Assembly: GCA_963575645.1 (NCBI GenBank) | Contig: OY754470.1 | Coordinates: forward strand, 50,189,201-50,253,200 | Direction of reading: 5' to 3' | Origin: Xanthostigma xanthostigma | Taxonomy: Eukaryota; Arthropoda; Insecta; Raphidioptera; Raphidiidae | DNA length: 64,000 bases | The notes under the pieces: model-generated | The model's input: only the letters and a program-made list of their open reading frames with translations | What the model was told of the DNA's origin: nothing | Databases searched by the model: none | Program-made: the position numbers and the translations under genes | Shown: piece after piece, positions 11,673 through 22,819 of the stretch | Position numbering within the stretch: the stretch's first letter is position 1 | How the letters are laid out: every line of letters begins with the position of its first letter

Positions 11673-13276
11673 TAAGAAAATGTTGTATGATTCCAGCTAT
11701 AAATAGTTTTTAATAAACATGTGTTCCAATTAGAAATTTTTAACGCCTGCTTTGGTAATAAAAGAATATTTTGAAAACTAGTCGCATTCCATACTAATTT
11801 ATGCTGAATATGCGGAGCCTACTATTAGAAGTGAACTGTCAAAAATTTTGAAAATTAAACAAAGAAAAAACATTTTTAATTTATATTTTTGCGTCGCTTT
11901 TTTACTCGGAAAATTAAATCTATATTTCAATGCGACATCGCCTACGTGTTATCCAGCCATATCATATTTAAATCTCACGAGAATATTTATACCTAAAGTA
12001 AAGCTTCTCTTTGAATTTTATAAAATCTGTTTATTTACATTATTTATTTTTGAATGAAAGCCAGTAGCTAAATAAACAGATATGTTTGAAAAATAACTGA
12101 ATCTTATGAGAATTCCGCAACTGGTGGTGCTGTCAAAGTCCATCTAATCTTTATTTAGTATCAGTTAAAAAGAGGACAGATTCTAATCTACATAGTTTGT
12201 CTGTGAAATCTTTACTTGCAAATCCCATTGACAAAGTTTTGTGTTGGTCAACTGGTCACCAGAGTATCATGCAAGGATTGCGTCAGACTCTATATGTGCG
12301 TCCGTCACAGGGAACTCGTTCAACAGAAACACAGATATTATGGGTCCGGCACAGAAATATCTTGTATATTTTCAATATTATATCTACTATGTTCCTTGCA
12401 CTACCCTGTATTTATTTCTCTTCATTTATGTATCCACATGTAAAGTGATCCATTACGAAAAATGAAAAACATAAGTTATATTACTACGGAACATTATCAT
12501 TTTCATGTCAGTTTTTATTTCGAAAAAAATATACACATTGTTTTAATAGCGTCAAAGTCGCGTATTAGAAAAATCCTTTACTCTTTGAAATTTATTTATA
12601 TATATATCACACGAAACATCGAGGGAATTTATGACTGTCTTTTATTAAAAATGCTCGTACAAAACGTATCTAACAAATTTAAAAGTTTATAATAACCTTA
12701 GACTTCAGAGAATTGTAACTCAAGTTCAAAGTTTGGTTTGGCTAGAGAATAGTTCTGAAATAATCAGTTCAAATATACGTTTTAGCCGCAGGATGGGACT
12801 CAAGTTGGCTCATTGTATGAAATAAAACAAGTCGACAGTAAAAACGGAAATGTGTATGTGCTAAAGAAATATACTTACTACATAAGACCTTCTCTTTCTG
12901 TTCTCTCTCTCTGTCCTTTTCGTTTTCAGAGAGCTTTTGTACATGCGTTTCCTCTGTAAGTTGTCAATAGGGCTGAAAAAAATTAATGTCTGAAAAAATA
13001 TTTTCTGTATCAGCTGTGTTCAAGTTACAAGCATTATTTTTTAATTAATATTTTTCTTTAACACCTTTTGGCGTGTGATGAAAAAATGATGAGAATGAAT
13101 GTTCTATAACATCAAAATTACAAGGATAAAGTTGCTCGTAAAAGCTCGCGTACATATAATATCTCTAGCATTCAAATTTTTAAGCTCAGTTGTTTCAGTG
13201 AGAAGAGGGAGGGAAAAGGATGTTCGATTTTCTTTAATATCTTTTAAGCTATATAAAATATACTATATATTTATAT
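11673..13276. other. Unassigned sequence
   Basis: No gene recognised. Around 12197-12448 three frames on the + strand are open together for 74-83 codons, which reflects few stop words rather than a gene. A CT-rich stretch lies at 12890-12930. Confidence 0.4.
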
Positions 13277-13347
13277 GTGACGGACGGACAGACAAGAGTG
13301 ATTCCATAAGGATTCCGTTTTTTCATTGGATACGGAGCCCCAAAAAC
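13277..13347 (+). repeat. 3' part of a Lepidoptera-type RTE repeat (relic)
   Basis: GTGACGGACGGACAGACA, then ATTCCGTTTTT and TTGGATACGGAGCCCCAAAA follow the order of the 3' region of RTE-like repeats common in moths (dyad of GACGGACAGACAG, 'GGGTTCCGTTTTTACC', 'GGTACGGAACCCTAAAAA'). Old, partial copy. Confidence 0.6.
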
Positions 13348-14968
13348 AAACTTGTGATGCATCGCAATTTTTTTGCATCCCTATCCTCTTTTGATTTCTG
13401 ACTGTCCGTTTCTGTATAACACACACTCTGTGCTTCCCCCGTTTTTTTTTATAGAGAACTAAGCCAACATATGACCATACAATAAGTTGTCCACGAAATG
13501 CTTCAAGTAAGGTTAGACGACACATAAAATGTACCTCCCTCACAGCTCTTTGCGTCTCCCTTGTCGTAAAACTTAAAGCCTTTTTATTTGTCTGTGTTCT
13601 ATTTATGAAACAGTGTGACTTTAATTTTTATAACTAAGTTAAGCTTCTTTTGTTTTGCAAGGAATTAGACATGTTTCCACTTTAATTGACGGCGTCAAGG
13701 CTTTGCAGTTCGCTCATTGCACTGAGATTTTCAACTCCGAACGTTGCGCATTTAATATAAAATACTCTTTTGATATTTTAATACTCTACGATAAAAGAAT
13801 AATTTTTACTCTTAGAAAATGTTGTGAAAATTGATTTCGGGTCGTATATTATTTGTACGTGAGATACTTGAAGAATTAAATTATTGATTAACCTATCAGG
13901 TAAAAATAACTACGAGTCCCAAAGTATTAAACATTTTATAGTCTTTAAAAAAAAAAACTATTTTCTTTTCTTTCTTTTTGGTTTTTATGTACCTAAGTTG
14001 TATCGATAAAAGCGCCTTATTTAAAAAAGATACGAAACACAAATACATGGTGAAAAAAATAATATTTATTTTAACACCATGTCATCTAATTCAATAGTAG
14101 GATGTGAATTTAGATCACCATATATTGTGTTCTATATGTACTATAATGCACCTTTTACTAAGGTATTTCAACACTAATCGTCTGATTTTGACCTCTACTA
14201 TCATCCATTAAAAATAAATTAAATAGACCGAAAACACCCTGTATAATAAATCGCTAAAAACGCGGGCACATTTCTTGTAGGCTGAGTTAATTATTCATTA
14301 AAAATGTATTTTATGGAAGGTAAACACATTTAATTATTTCATGAATGTGTGTGGCATATTTAATATGACGGTCGATTTGAAATTCAATTACGACTTTTTG
14401 TACATTATTGTTTTATATGGCGCAGGCACTTTGGATTTTGTAATTAATTTTTCGATAATAATATAACAATATTTTTTTAACTTGCAACTTCTTCGCATAA
14501 TAATAAAAATAAATTTGATGTTGACATTTAATTTAAATGTATCATTAATCTGAATAAAAACGTGTCAGTTAAAAACAACGGAAACAGATTTCATAAAAAC
14601 GTACACACGCTTGAAATATTAATTATTCATTTATATAAAACGCGTAATCAAACAATTAAATTCTCATTAACAATGAAATTACATACTGCTATCGTCTGAA
14701 CAATGTTTTGAATAATAAATCAATTTTTTTTCATTCAGAAACATGTCTATGGTCGCAAGTCAAAATAGCTTACAAACGGTTTTTTTACGAAGTGATAAAT
14801 AATGGCGATTTGGTCCCCCAAAACTGTGCTTTACAATAGTTATTAATTAATTATAATAGTCCACGCACGGACATAAAAAATGATTCCGATTTTATGGAGG
14901 ATGAAATTTTCGGCAAATATAGTGACTTCAATCACTTGCCTGTGCAATCCTGCGTAGTTACTAGTCTT
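13348..14968. other. Unassigned AT-rich sequence
   Basis: No gene recognised. A small inverted repeat at 14045-14082 has ACATGGTG/CACCATGT ends around an AT-only centre. The patch 14918-14954 is the partner of 2393-2434 in reverse orientation. Confidence 0.4.
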
Positions 14969-15144
14969 CTAGAGATAGAGTTTTTAATTTTTATGAATTG
15001 TTTGGTCAGTTTTTTTATGTAATTACATAAAAAAACTAAGTTGCCATTATGTTTGATCATTATTTAAGATGACAACCATAATTTCCTAAAAAGTTCTTCC
15101 TGACCAGCAAACTCATAAAAATTAAAAGCTCTAACTCTATAGAG
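14969..15144. repeat. Nested imperfect foldback
   Basis: Arms 14969-15009 and 15101-15144 pair over about 40 bp (words TTTTAATTTTTATGA and GGTCAG), and between them lies a perfect 30-bp palindrome at 15008-15037 centred on GTAATTAC. Probably an old foldback-type element; no target duplication seen. Confidence 0.65.
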
Positions 15145-16361
15145 TAGCTGTAGCAAAATCAATATAGACGCTGATGATCTCAGCTGTTTAGCGTCTACAA
15201 TTTACAATCTCTGTCTCTTTCTTTCTGTCTCAAAATTAATACCGCCTAAGAAGTTTTAGTTAAAGAATTATATTTCAGTCAATTTGGCTTGCGGGCAAAT
15301 CAACTGACCAAATATGATGAATAAGTTATGGTTTGTGTGAGTAATGCCTACGCGTTTTAATCACATAATCACGTGTAAAAGTGAGAAACAACTTGAAAGA
15401 CAGAATAATTACTATAGAGCTTATGCAGTCAACTGATATGAATTAACTGCGGAATTATCGGGATTTTAATTAAATCCTCTATATAAAATTCATAAGCGAT
15501 TTGATTACATAATATCTTATGACACCTTAGAACAGTGTTTTCTAAAGTTAACTACACTAGAATTTTTGCTTAATCATAAATTTTGCTCAGAGTTTGTTGG
15601 TATTAATATTGTTTTTAGGTTAAGCCCTGCATTTGAAATTTGATCAAAACCAGTCCAATCGTTTTTGGGTAATGTTAGTACAGACAGACAGACGAATATA
15701 CATTTTTTAAGAAAATATCATGTAAATTGTTTAAATCCAACTCTTATTATTCCACATTCGGTTAAAATGCATGCAATTAATTGTGCCATAATAGGTACTG
15801 TTCATATTAATATCAAACTGGCTACAGCTTAATGAACGAAATACTATTAATTTATAATTATGAATGAGCGGTGAACTAACAGAAAATCCATTCACATTTT
15901 CACACCGCACTGCGAAAGCTAGAAATGCAAAGCTTCGAAGCGAATATAATTAATACAGACGAAATCATTCGTAAGAATTATGAATGAGCTACGCAAAGAA
16001 TTATGAATGAGCTATGCATAATATAGGAGCGCGTAGGCCATGCAGGGTTTCGTAGACGGGACTAGTAGGACCGAGAACGCGCATCGCAAGCACCGCAACA
16101 GGTGTTTCCGTGTCATTAAAATAAGTGTTCAACAACAACGGCATTCATTATTATAATACATTGTGTTCGTGTACAAGTCTACACACGTAAAACGCTATAC
16201 TCTACCATAGTCAATTATGTAGATTGTAGAGAGCAGGCTCTATTAGCTTATAGTTATAACTAAATAAGGCTAGGTCTGTCCAATTTTTTACTTTCTACTA
16301 CGCACAGAGTTGTAATAACGTTGGCAGTTTTGTATAATCGTTCAAATGTTCTATTAATCAT
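15145..16361. other. Unassigned sequence with a possible LINE tail
   Basis: No gene recognised. At 15640-15705 the words AATTTGATCAAAACC, CCAATCGTTTTTGGGTAAT and ACAGACAGACAGACGAATAT resemble the 3' end of RTE-type elements. From 15870 to 16110 the sequence is somewhat richer in G+C without a recognisable gene. Confidence 0.35.
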
Positions 16362-16433
16362 TCAAATCTTTGATTAACGTCTGATTAGAACTCTTCTATT
16401 AATTATTATTAATTATAATATGGCGATTAAGGT

Positions 16434-16671
16434 CCATAATATAGATACACACAAATTGGTAACGGGAATTTGGACAAAAAAACTTTTATTATTTAATGTT
16501 TATCTAATTATTGTAAAACGTTTCGTTAAGTATCTTAACTTTTTCAACTAATTGAATACTTGAAAAAGTTAAGATACTTAACGGAACATTGTACAATAAT
16601 TAGATGAACATTAAATAATAAAAGTTTTTTTGTCCAAATTCCCGTTACCAATTTGTGTGTATTAATTATGG
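16434..16671. repeat. Large palindrome with TTGAAAAAG...CGAAACG core
   Basis: Arms of about 114 bp (16434-16547 and 16560-16671) are nearly perfect reverse complements around a 12-bp loop. Near the centre each arm holds TTGAAAAAG, a GTTAAG-ATA-CTTAAC stem-loop and then CGAAACG (mutated to CGGAAC in the right arm), followed by a TTGTACAAT-like word. The same arrangement occurs in the palindrome at 61203-61830. Confidence 0.85.
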
Positions 16672-16719
16672 TACAAGCAACCCGGTCCTGCTTCGCCCGG
16701 ATTTGTAGATAGCCTAGAC

Positions 16720-17256
16720 CAGTGATTCCCAAAGTGGTCTATATCGATCCCCAGGGGTCGACGACAACTTGCAAGGGGTCCATGTCAGGAGGAAAAAAAT
16801 TGGGGGTCCATGAAATGAAAATGGGGGTCAACGATAGTGAATCTCCTAACAGAAAAAGAAACAAACTGGACATCGTTAACCGAAGAGATTTAAGATTAAA
16901 TCTAACTAAATTGATGCCAAATGTTGAAATTTTATTATTAAAGCATCAGGTTCATCCCTCACACTAAAAGCATTTATTTTTTGCTTAGTTATTTTATGTA
17001 ACAGAAAATAAATTTTAATTTGGTGCGTTTTAATTTGAATCTAATTAATAAATGTATAAAATTAAACATTTCACACTACATTTCACTACCGTTATAAATT
17101 TAAATCGTTCAAAGTGAGTAGCGCTATACCGGTTGTCAAAAATACATTTGAAATTAATGAATTTGCAAAAAATAAATATCAGATAAGCAGGGGGTCTATT
17201 CAAAACCGAAAAACATGGCAAGTGGTCTACGAGACAAAAATGTTTGGGAACCTCTG
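16720..17256 (+). mobile_element. hAT miniature element, 537 bp, copy 1
   Basis: Ends CAGTGATTCCCAAAGTGG and TTTGGGAACCTCTG are imperfect terminal inverted repeats starting with CAG. The flanks GCCTAGAC (16712-16719) and GCCTAGAT (17257-17264) are an 8-bp target duplication with one difference. The left half has GGGGTC-rich sequence typical of some ZBED-type hAT 5' regions, the middle holds the end of a transposase frame, and the rest is AT-rich 3' sequence. An element of identical length lies at 30990-31526 on the other strand, so this deletion form has amplified. Confidence 0.92.
16848..16967 (+). pseudogene. C-terminal end of a ZBED/hAT-like transposase
   Basis: The frame reads NRKRNKLDIVNRRDLRLNLT and then KLMPNVEILLLKHQVHPSH before the stop at 16965-16967. 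The pattern DLRL.LT...PN......H.QAHPSH-stop matches the extreme C terminus I know from ZBED5/FAM200-like hAT transposases. Only about 39 codons remain; everything encoding the BED finger, RNase H-like core and most of the dimerisation domain is missing, and upstream codons come from the 5' untranslated end. The same remnant is in the second 537-bp copy. Confidence 0.7.
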
Positions 17257-17285
17257 GCCTAGATAGACGTTAATCAAAGATTTGA

Positions 17286-19324
17286 GTATAGACTTTTTTG
17301 TTTAATATAGCCGTATTTAGCCGACATTTCTCGGGAATAGCACCCCTCTTTTATGTAGCTCAAATTTAGGAGAAACGGTCTCCTAAAAATTGGTAAAAAT
17401 AGACTAAATAAATTATCTATGAGTTCCATCAGTGAAACTTTTAAATACTTTATTAACTCGGAACAAAAGCTTTTTTTATTTTTCTTTAAAACATTATTAC
17501 AAGCTTATAACATAAACGAAAAGTAAAACCTAAAAAAAAATGAATAAATGTATATTTTGGACACCCTTGTTGAGGTGTTAGGATATTTTAAGTATAGCTT
17601 GTAACTAAATGTCGCCTGCGATAATCTCGCATGTTAAATCTACAAGTTTATATTAATAATATTTACCATTAATTTGTACCTGTCGTGTTTTACAAGTTTA
17701 GCACTTATAAACTAACCAAACAATTAGTTTTTTATTTTTTTTTTTTTTGTATTTCTTATTTTGCCGGTCTTGATTTTAATAATTTCTAGACATGTGTACT
17801 CTTAATAGAGATAGCAATGATTAACAATTAAAATAATCAATAATTTTGTTTTGATTAATCAATAAAATAATCAATTATTTATTTATTGTAGAAGCTGAAA
17901 TTTGGAACAGGGTTGATTTAGCAAATATATTTTTTGCCATGTTAATTTTTTAGGCAGGCGTCTAGAATGTCTGCTTGAACCACCAAAAAGATCCCTATTG
18001 ATTCATACGCAGTCTCTACTTAAGTATATTTAGATCGGTTGTGATACATTTCTATATAAATGACATTTTCAAATCTTGATCAAACATAAAAACACGTTTC
18101 GTGTAGCCAATCAATGTTATCATTCATCGTTTTAAGTACATAAATGAATTATAAAAGTCTACAAATCACTAAATATTTACATAGTATATTTACCTACCTT
18201 TATTGAATATTGTTTTCTAAAAAAATATTTTCATAATCAGGATAGTGTTTTTATCGTGTTGTCAAATCAACTTTCAATAATATGTTTGGCTTATTTATTT
18301 GTTTGAAACAATATAACAAAATTTTTAAAGATCTTTAGAATCTATTAACTTTTATAATATATTTCATTATTTTATTATTACATCGTTTGCGATAACATTT
18401 TTGCAGGCACATGTTTTTAGGCGTGAAGCGAAATTGTATAAAAAAATTAGGTCCCTTCCCGTACAAGAAACGCTGGGATGACATCTATATAATATTTTTC
18501 CGTAAATATTATCTGTAATTTATTTTCAAATCTCAGCTATGAAAAAGTAAGATTAAGAGTATCTCGTATACCTACATCTTAAAAAAATCGGAAAGTAAAT
18601 CAAACTTATTTAAGTAATCTAGTTTCCAGTTTATATGACTTATTCATGCGTGCCAAATCAAAATAGGCACCTAATAATAACGTATACTGGAAAAAATTAG
18701 TTTATATTTCGTATCTTTTCGATTTTCCAATTTAATACGTATAAGTATATTCCTACTTCTCAAAATATATCGTAAATATATAATGCAATTTATTAGTTTT
18801 TATCAAATAAAGCTACGAAACTAGATATTTCACTTTATTATCTTTCTTTGTTTGACACACAAATATGCTTATTATTTATATTTTAAAATTCATGGAAAGA
18901 TATATCAAGTATTTCTACAACTGAACTGCATTTTTATGGCATATGTTGCATTTGAAAAGCCGTTTAACTATAAAAATACGGCGATATTTTTCGTAAGTAT
19001 CTGAATAGAAAAACAATATTTTCAAATTGAAGTAAATAAATGTTCAATCGAAAATTGTCAAGTTGCACTAAAACTTCATAAATATTGCTTTAGGAGCAGT
19101 AGTTTGTTGGCTAAGAGTCAAAAACTACAACAGCGAGAAAAGTCCACCAGGTAGGTAGTAGAGAAACTTTGATTCAAAACATTCTTTCATTGATATACGG
19201 GCTGCGTCTTAATTTTAGTAGGGTCGACCATGTGCGACCTACAAAGCTACGTACACAAAATTTTCTGTGGTCGGTTTTGCTAATAGTTAAAAAATTTACG
19301 AATAAATTTTTTAAAAAAAGTAAA
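17286..19324. other. Unassigned AT-rich sequence
   Basis: No gene recognised. T-rich and A-rich runs (for example near 17730) and many AATCAATAA words; nothing else supported. Confidence 0.4.
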
Positions 19325-19483
19325 AGCTCTGTTCCAAGCTGTCTGCAAACGTTAACAGAACCGTCACAGTCATGCGCGGTAGCCTAAAACGTGTTCCAAA
19401 ACTGATACCAACAGTTTAGTTCTAGCTACTGCGCATGAATGTGACGATTCTGTTGCCGTTCGCAGATACCTTGAAACAGAGCT
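19325..19483. mobile_element. Diverged miniature inverted-repeat element
   Basis: AGCTCTGTTCCAAG at 19325 and CTTGAAACAGAGCT ending 19483 are inverted ends. Pairing continues over about 65 bp with scattered mismatches (CTGYGAACG, ACAGAAYCGTCACA, ATGCGC). A TAA lies near both ends but the target duplication is not certain, so the superfamily is left open. Confidence 0.7.
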
Positions 19484-21756
19484 AATGTGTACAAAAATGC
19501 AACAGTTGATCGTTAAAATAGAAAAGGTAAGAGCCGTTTTTGGTGAATTTTAAAGTATTATGATTTATGGACCGTAGTATTGCCTAAACATTCACTGCCG
19601 TAGTGCAAACTGAATGACCTATCCTCTTCCAATTTTAATATAACATTGCATTTTAGCCATAGTATCGAGTTAGCGGAAATGACCAAGTTTAGTGAAATAT
19701 TTCTCGCAATTGATCTTTCAGAGGCGCCACAATTCTTTTAGAAAACTATCCAGACTTTAACTGTAAGATCTAAAGATAAAAATAACTTAAATTTTTAAAC
19801 ATTTAATGCTCCAGTCACATTTTATTGAAACAAAGTATGAAAAATGCACAGTCCAACTTTTGCATTGCGAAAATATAAAAAAAAAAAACAAATCTGTGAA
19901 TCACCGATACTTTCAAGAGATGTGTAAACATTCACGTAAAACGTTGACAGCTGATCAATAAAGATGTAAACTATGTAACTGACAAAAATATACAGAAAAT
20001 TCTTAAAAAATTAAGACTAGTGATGAATTCACTAATTTGTCAACCTGTCTCAGACTTAAAAGTCAGACAAAACAGTTTTTTTCTGTATAGGTTTTTAATA
20101 AAAAATATTTGGGTTCTCGAGGCTTTTTATCAGACAGTTAAGGTTGAGTTTATTATACCTAAGTAATAAACGGGGTTTATGATAGCTGTTATAAATATAA
20201 TAGAAAAATATTCTAATAAATAACGAAATATCAATATCATGAACAATAGGTTCATCGCTATAAAAAATTACCTGCTTCATCTTTGATCTTATCTAATGAC
20301 TCACAAAGGATAAATATTTTTCTATTTAGTAACATTAGTACATTAAAAGTTTTTTATGTCTGTTCCTAGTTCACAAAATGACAGTGAAATAAACTTACGT
20401 AATAAATATAGATAAAACGAAATGTTTTATAGTCGTTATTAAATCAAAAGGTACATTCTAACGCTAAATAAATCTCCGTTCGAAATAAAATCGTCAATTT
20501 TGATTAGCAATATTGTATAAAGTGATTTTTTGTAGAATATTGTATTTGGCAAAAATCGACATGAGAAATAAATTTACATTCTGTTTTTTTGTGAAACTGA
20601 AAGACCGCGCACACTTGTCGAGCATAAACCTGCACGAGCCAGCCAATTTTAGTGTAAGTTTCAAACTTTTATCAGTGCAGATTAATTTTAAAAATCGTGC
20701 ATTACTAGCATACTAGATCAGTTAAGATCGGATAGACGGAAATTACAGACGACCCGTGACTGATGGTCGGTTGCTCACTGTTGATTGCTGGTTGCAGGTG
20801 CTGGTGTAATGTTCGCTATTCCGGCAGATGTACTTGGTCTTTAAAAAAAGGAATGATATTTTTAGCAACATTGTTTTTTTGATAAAATATATTACTTTTT
20901 ATTTGGTGTAGGATACTTTTTATCTCGCACTATAAAAACAAGAGTTTTTTTATACCATGTTTACTTCTAAAATAATATCAAAACGTGGAATGAAAAAAAA
21001 CGTGATTATAATGCTATAACAAGAGAAAGGCATATAATTCCCGGGTAACGTCGGGTAAATACGGTTTGTAAATGAATAACACTGTAGATAGTGCCACCCG
21101 TTTACTCAGCTAACGTTGCTAATTATTGTATTTAATTCATTAGAACTCTGCAATTAAAATGTGATCATTTTGGTATTTTTGTTTCGCTTTGATGAATTAA
21201 ATATAATTTGAAATATTAACCATATAATATGATGTTTTTTTTAAGTATTACGTTTTCCCCAGTTCAATTTAAATAATTAATATATGTGCAAAGTGTCAAT
21301 TCTGTTTAATTTATAAAAATAAAGTAGGCAAAAATATATTTTTTTATATATAAAAAATTTAATTGACAATTGCACGGACGTTGATAATAAAAATATAAAA
21401 GCAACCATTTCTACCCGTGCTCTCATACAGTTGTCGCAAAAATTTTAGCCGAATAAATTCAGACTTTTTAGTTTTTTAGAAAATAAACATTACACTTTTT
21501 TTGCAGAACTGCAAAAGAAAATTACCTATTAGTTTTTATTCTGCTAATGTCAAATTAATTCATCATCTTTTCCAAACAAATTAATAAATGATAGTAGCAC
21601 AGGTATTTGAACTAAATATCAAAAAGAATTTTATAATTAATTATTATAATTTATTTTAAAGAATAGCTATTATAATATTTATAATTTATTTTTCAGGCAA
21701 CTCAACAAGTTTGACTATTAACATAATTATTATAATGTTCATCTATAATCAATAAC
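19484..21756. other. Unassigned sequence with one shared repeat patch
   Basis: No gene recognised. The patch 20607-20644 (CACTTGTCGAGCATAAACC then TGCACGAGCCAGCC) is similar to the reverse complement of 49064-49102, an unnamed dispersed repeat. An AT-only stretch with ATTATAATTTATTTT repeats lies at 21625-21690. Confidence 0.4.
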
Positions 21757-21877
21757 AAACCAATAATAAATTGTTTTTGAAATAGTGAAAAAAAAAACGC
21801 ACCTTAAAAAACTTGTTTAATACATTGAGCACGTATTTAGTTCTTTCACTATTTTAAAAATGATTTATTACTGGTTT
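21757..21877. repeat. Foldback with 34-bp arms
   Basis: Arms 21757-21790 and 21844-21877 pair with few mismatches (TTTCACTATTTYAAAAA, TTTATTAYTGGTTT). Pairing seems to resume further out (ATTATAATGT words near 21730 and 21900), so the complete element may span about 21725-21910. Confidence 0.7.
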
Positions 21878-22620
21878 GACATTAAATATACATGTGGTAC
21901 ATTATAATTATTACGTTCACAGTAAAAGTTGTCGAATTTCTTGTAAAAGCCTCAATAAATCAGAGATAAAACATCGCATATCAATAATTGCTTGTTTCAC
22001 TTTTCAGAACCTTGCAATATTCATTCGTTTTGCAATCCCTTGAATCCAAATAAACATTTTTTTGGAAAAGGACTGTGCGTTTTTTCGTCTGAACAGTTTA
22101 TAGCTCAATTATGTCAAATTTCATATATAATCAGAAATTTATTTGATGTCTAAATTAGATTCAAGGTTCAAATATTTATATTATTTACTTTTTTTAAATT
22201 AATTTTGCAACGATCCGAGCATGTTTGACTAAATCTTTAAATATTTACAAATACCTGAAAATGAAGGTGACAGAACGTGCTTACGTAGTTATCGTTCAAG
22301 TTGATGTAAACTTTTGTAGTTAGTTCAGAAGTTTGCTTTACTTTATAGTCGATTCGACGCCAGTCTATCTACAGTCCAGTCTCCAAAACAAGACGAAAAA
22401 ACGATCTCGTCTCTTTGTTTATGGTAACAAACACGCGATACCTTTGGTGTACAATATATACTGGTGAACATAGAATTATTGCTAACACAGATCGAATTTA
22501 ACTTTTAACGATAACAGTTTTTTTAATAGTCTTCGATTTTTAATTAAACGTCTATAGTATTTGTGGCGTTTTTAAGTTTAACGCAAATAATATTAATAAA
22601 TGCTCGTACCTCTGAAACTA

Positions 22621-22817
22621 AGGCCTAGTTTATATGAGAGGCGTTCAACGCGCGTTTACAATTTCTATACAATTGTATAGAACTGTTTATATGATAACGC
22701 GCGTTCAACGCGCCATCAACGCGCGTTATCATATAAACAGTTCTATACAATTGTATAGAAATTGTAAAGGCGCGTTGGGCCAACGCGCGTTGAACGCTCT
22801 TCATGTGTGCTAGGCCT
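22621..22817. mobile_element. Palindromic TIR element with CAACGCGCG ends
   Basis: Outer ends AGGCCTAG...CTAGGCCT are flanked by TA (22619-22620, 22818-22819). Inside are GCGTTCAACGCGCG-type inverted blocks and then exact 48-bp arms containing CTATACAATTGTATAG, itself a palindrome, around a short CAACGCGCCATC centre. Nearly the whole 197 bp can fold as one hairpin. Too short to encode a protein; TA flanks suggest a Tc1/mariner- or Harbinger-type origin. Confidence 0.8.
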
Positions 22818-22819
22818 TA

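Larger units (their letters stand above)
16362..17285. mobile_element. Composite: outer 21-bp inverted repeats with two elements inside
   Basis: TCAAATCTTTGATTAACGTC-type ends at 16362-16382 and 17265-17285 are exact inverted repeats. Between them lie a large palindrome (16434-16671) and a hAT miniature (16720-17256). The left terminus plus the next 13 bp (GATTAGAACTCTTC) recurs at 59174-59207 beside another hairpin, so the outer ends belong to a dispersed foldback-type family that received the hAT insertion. Confidence 0.65.
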
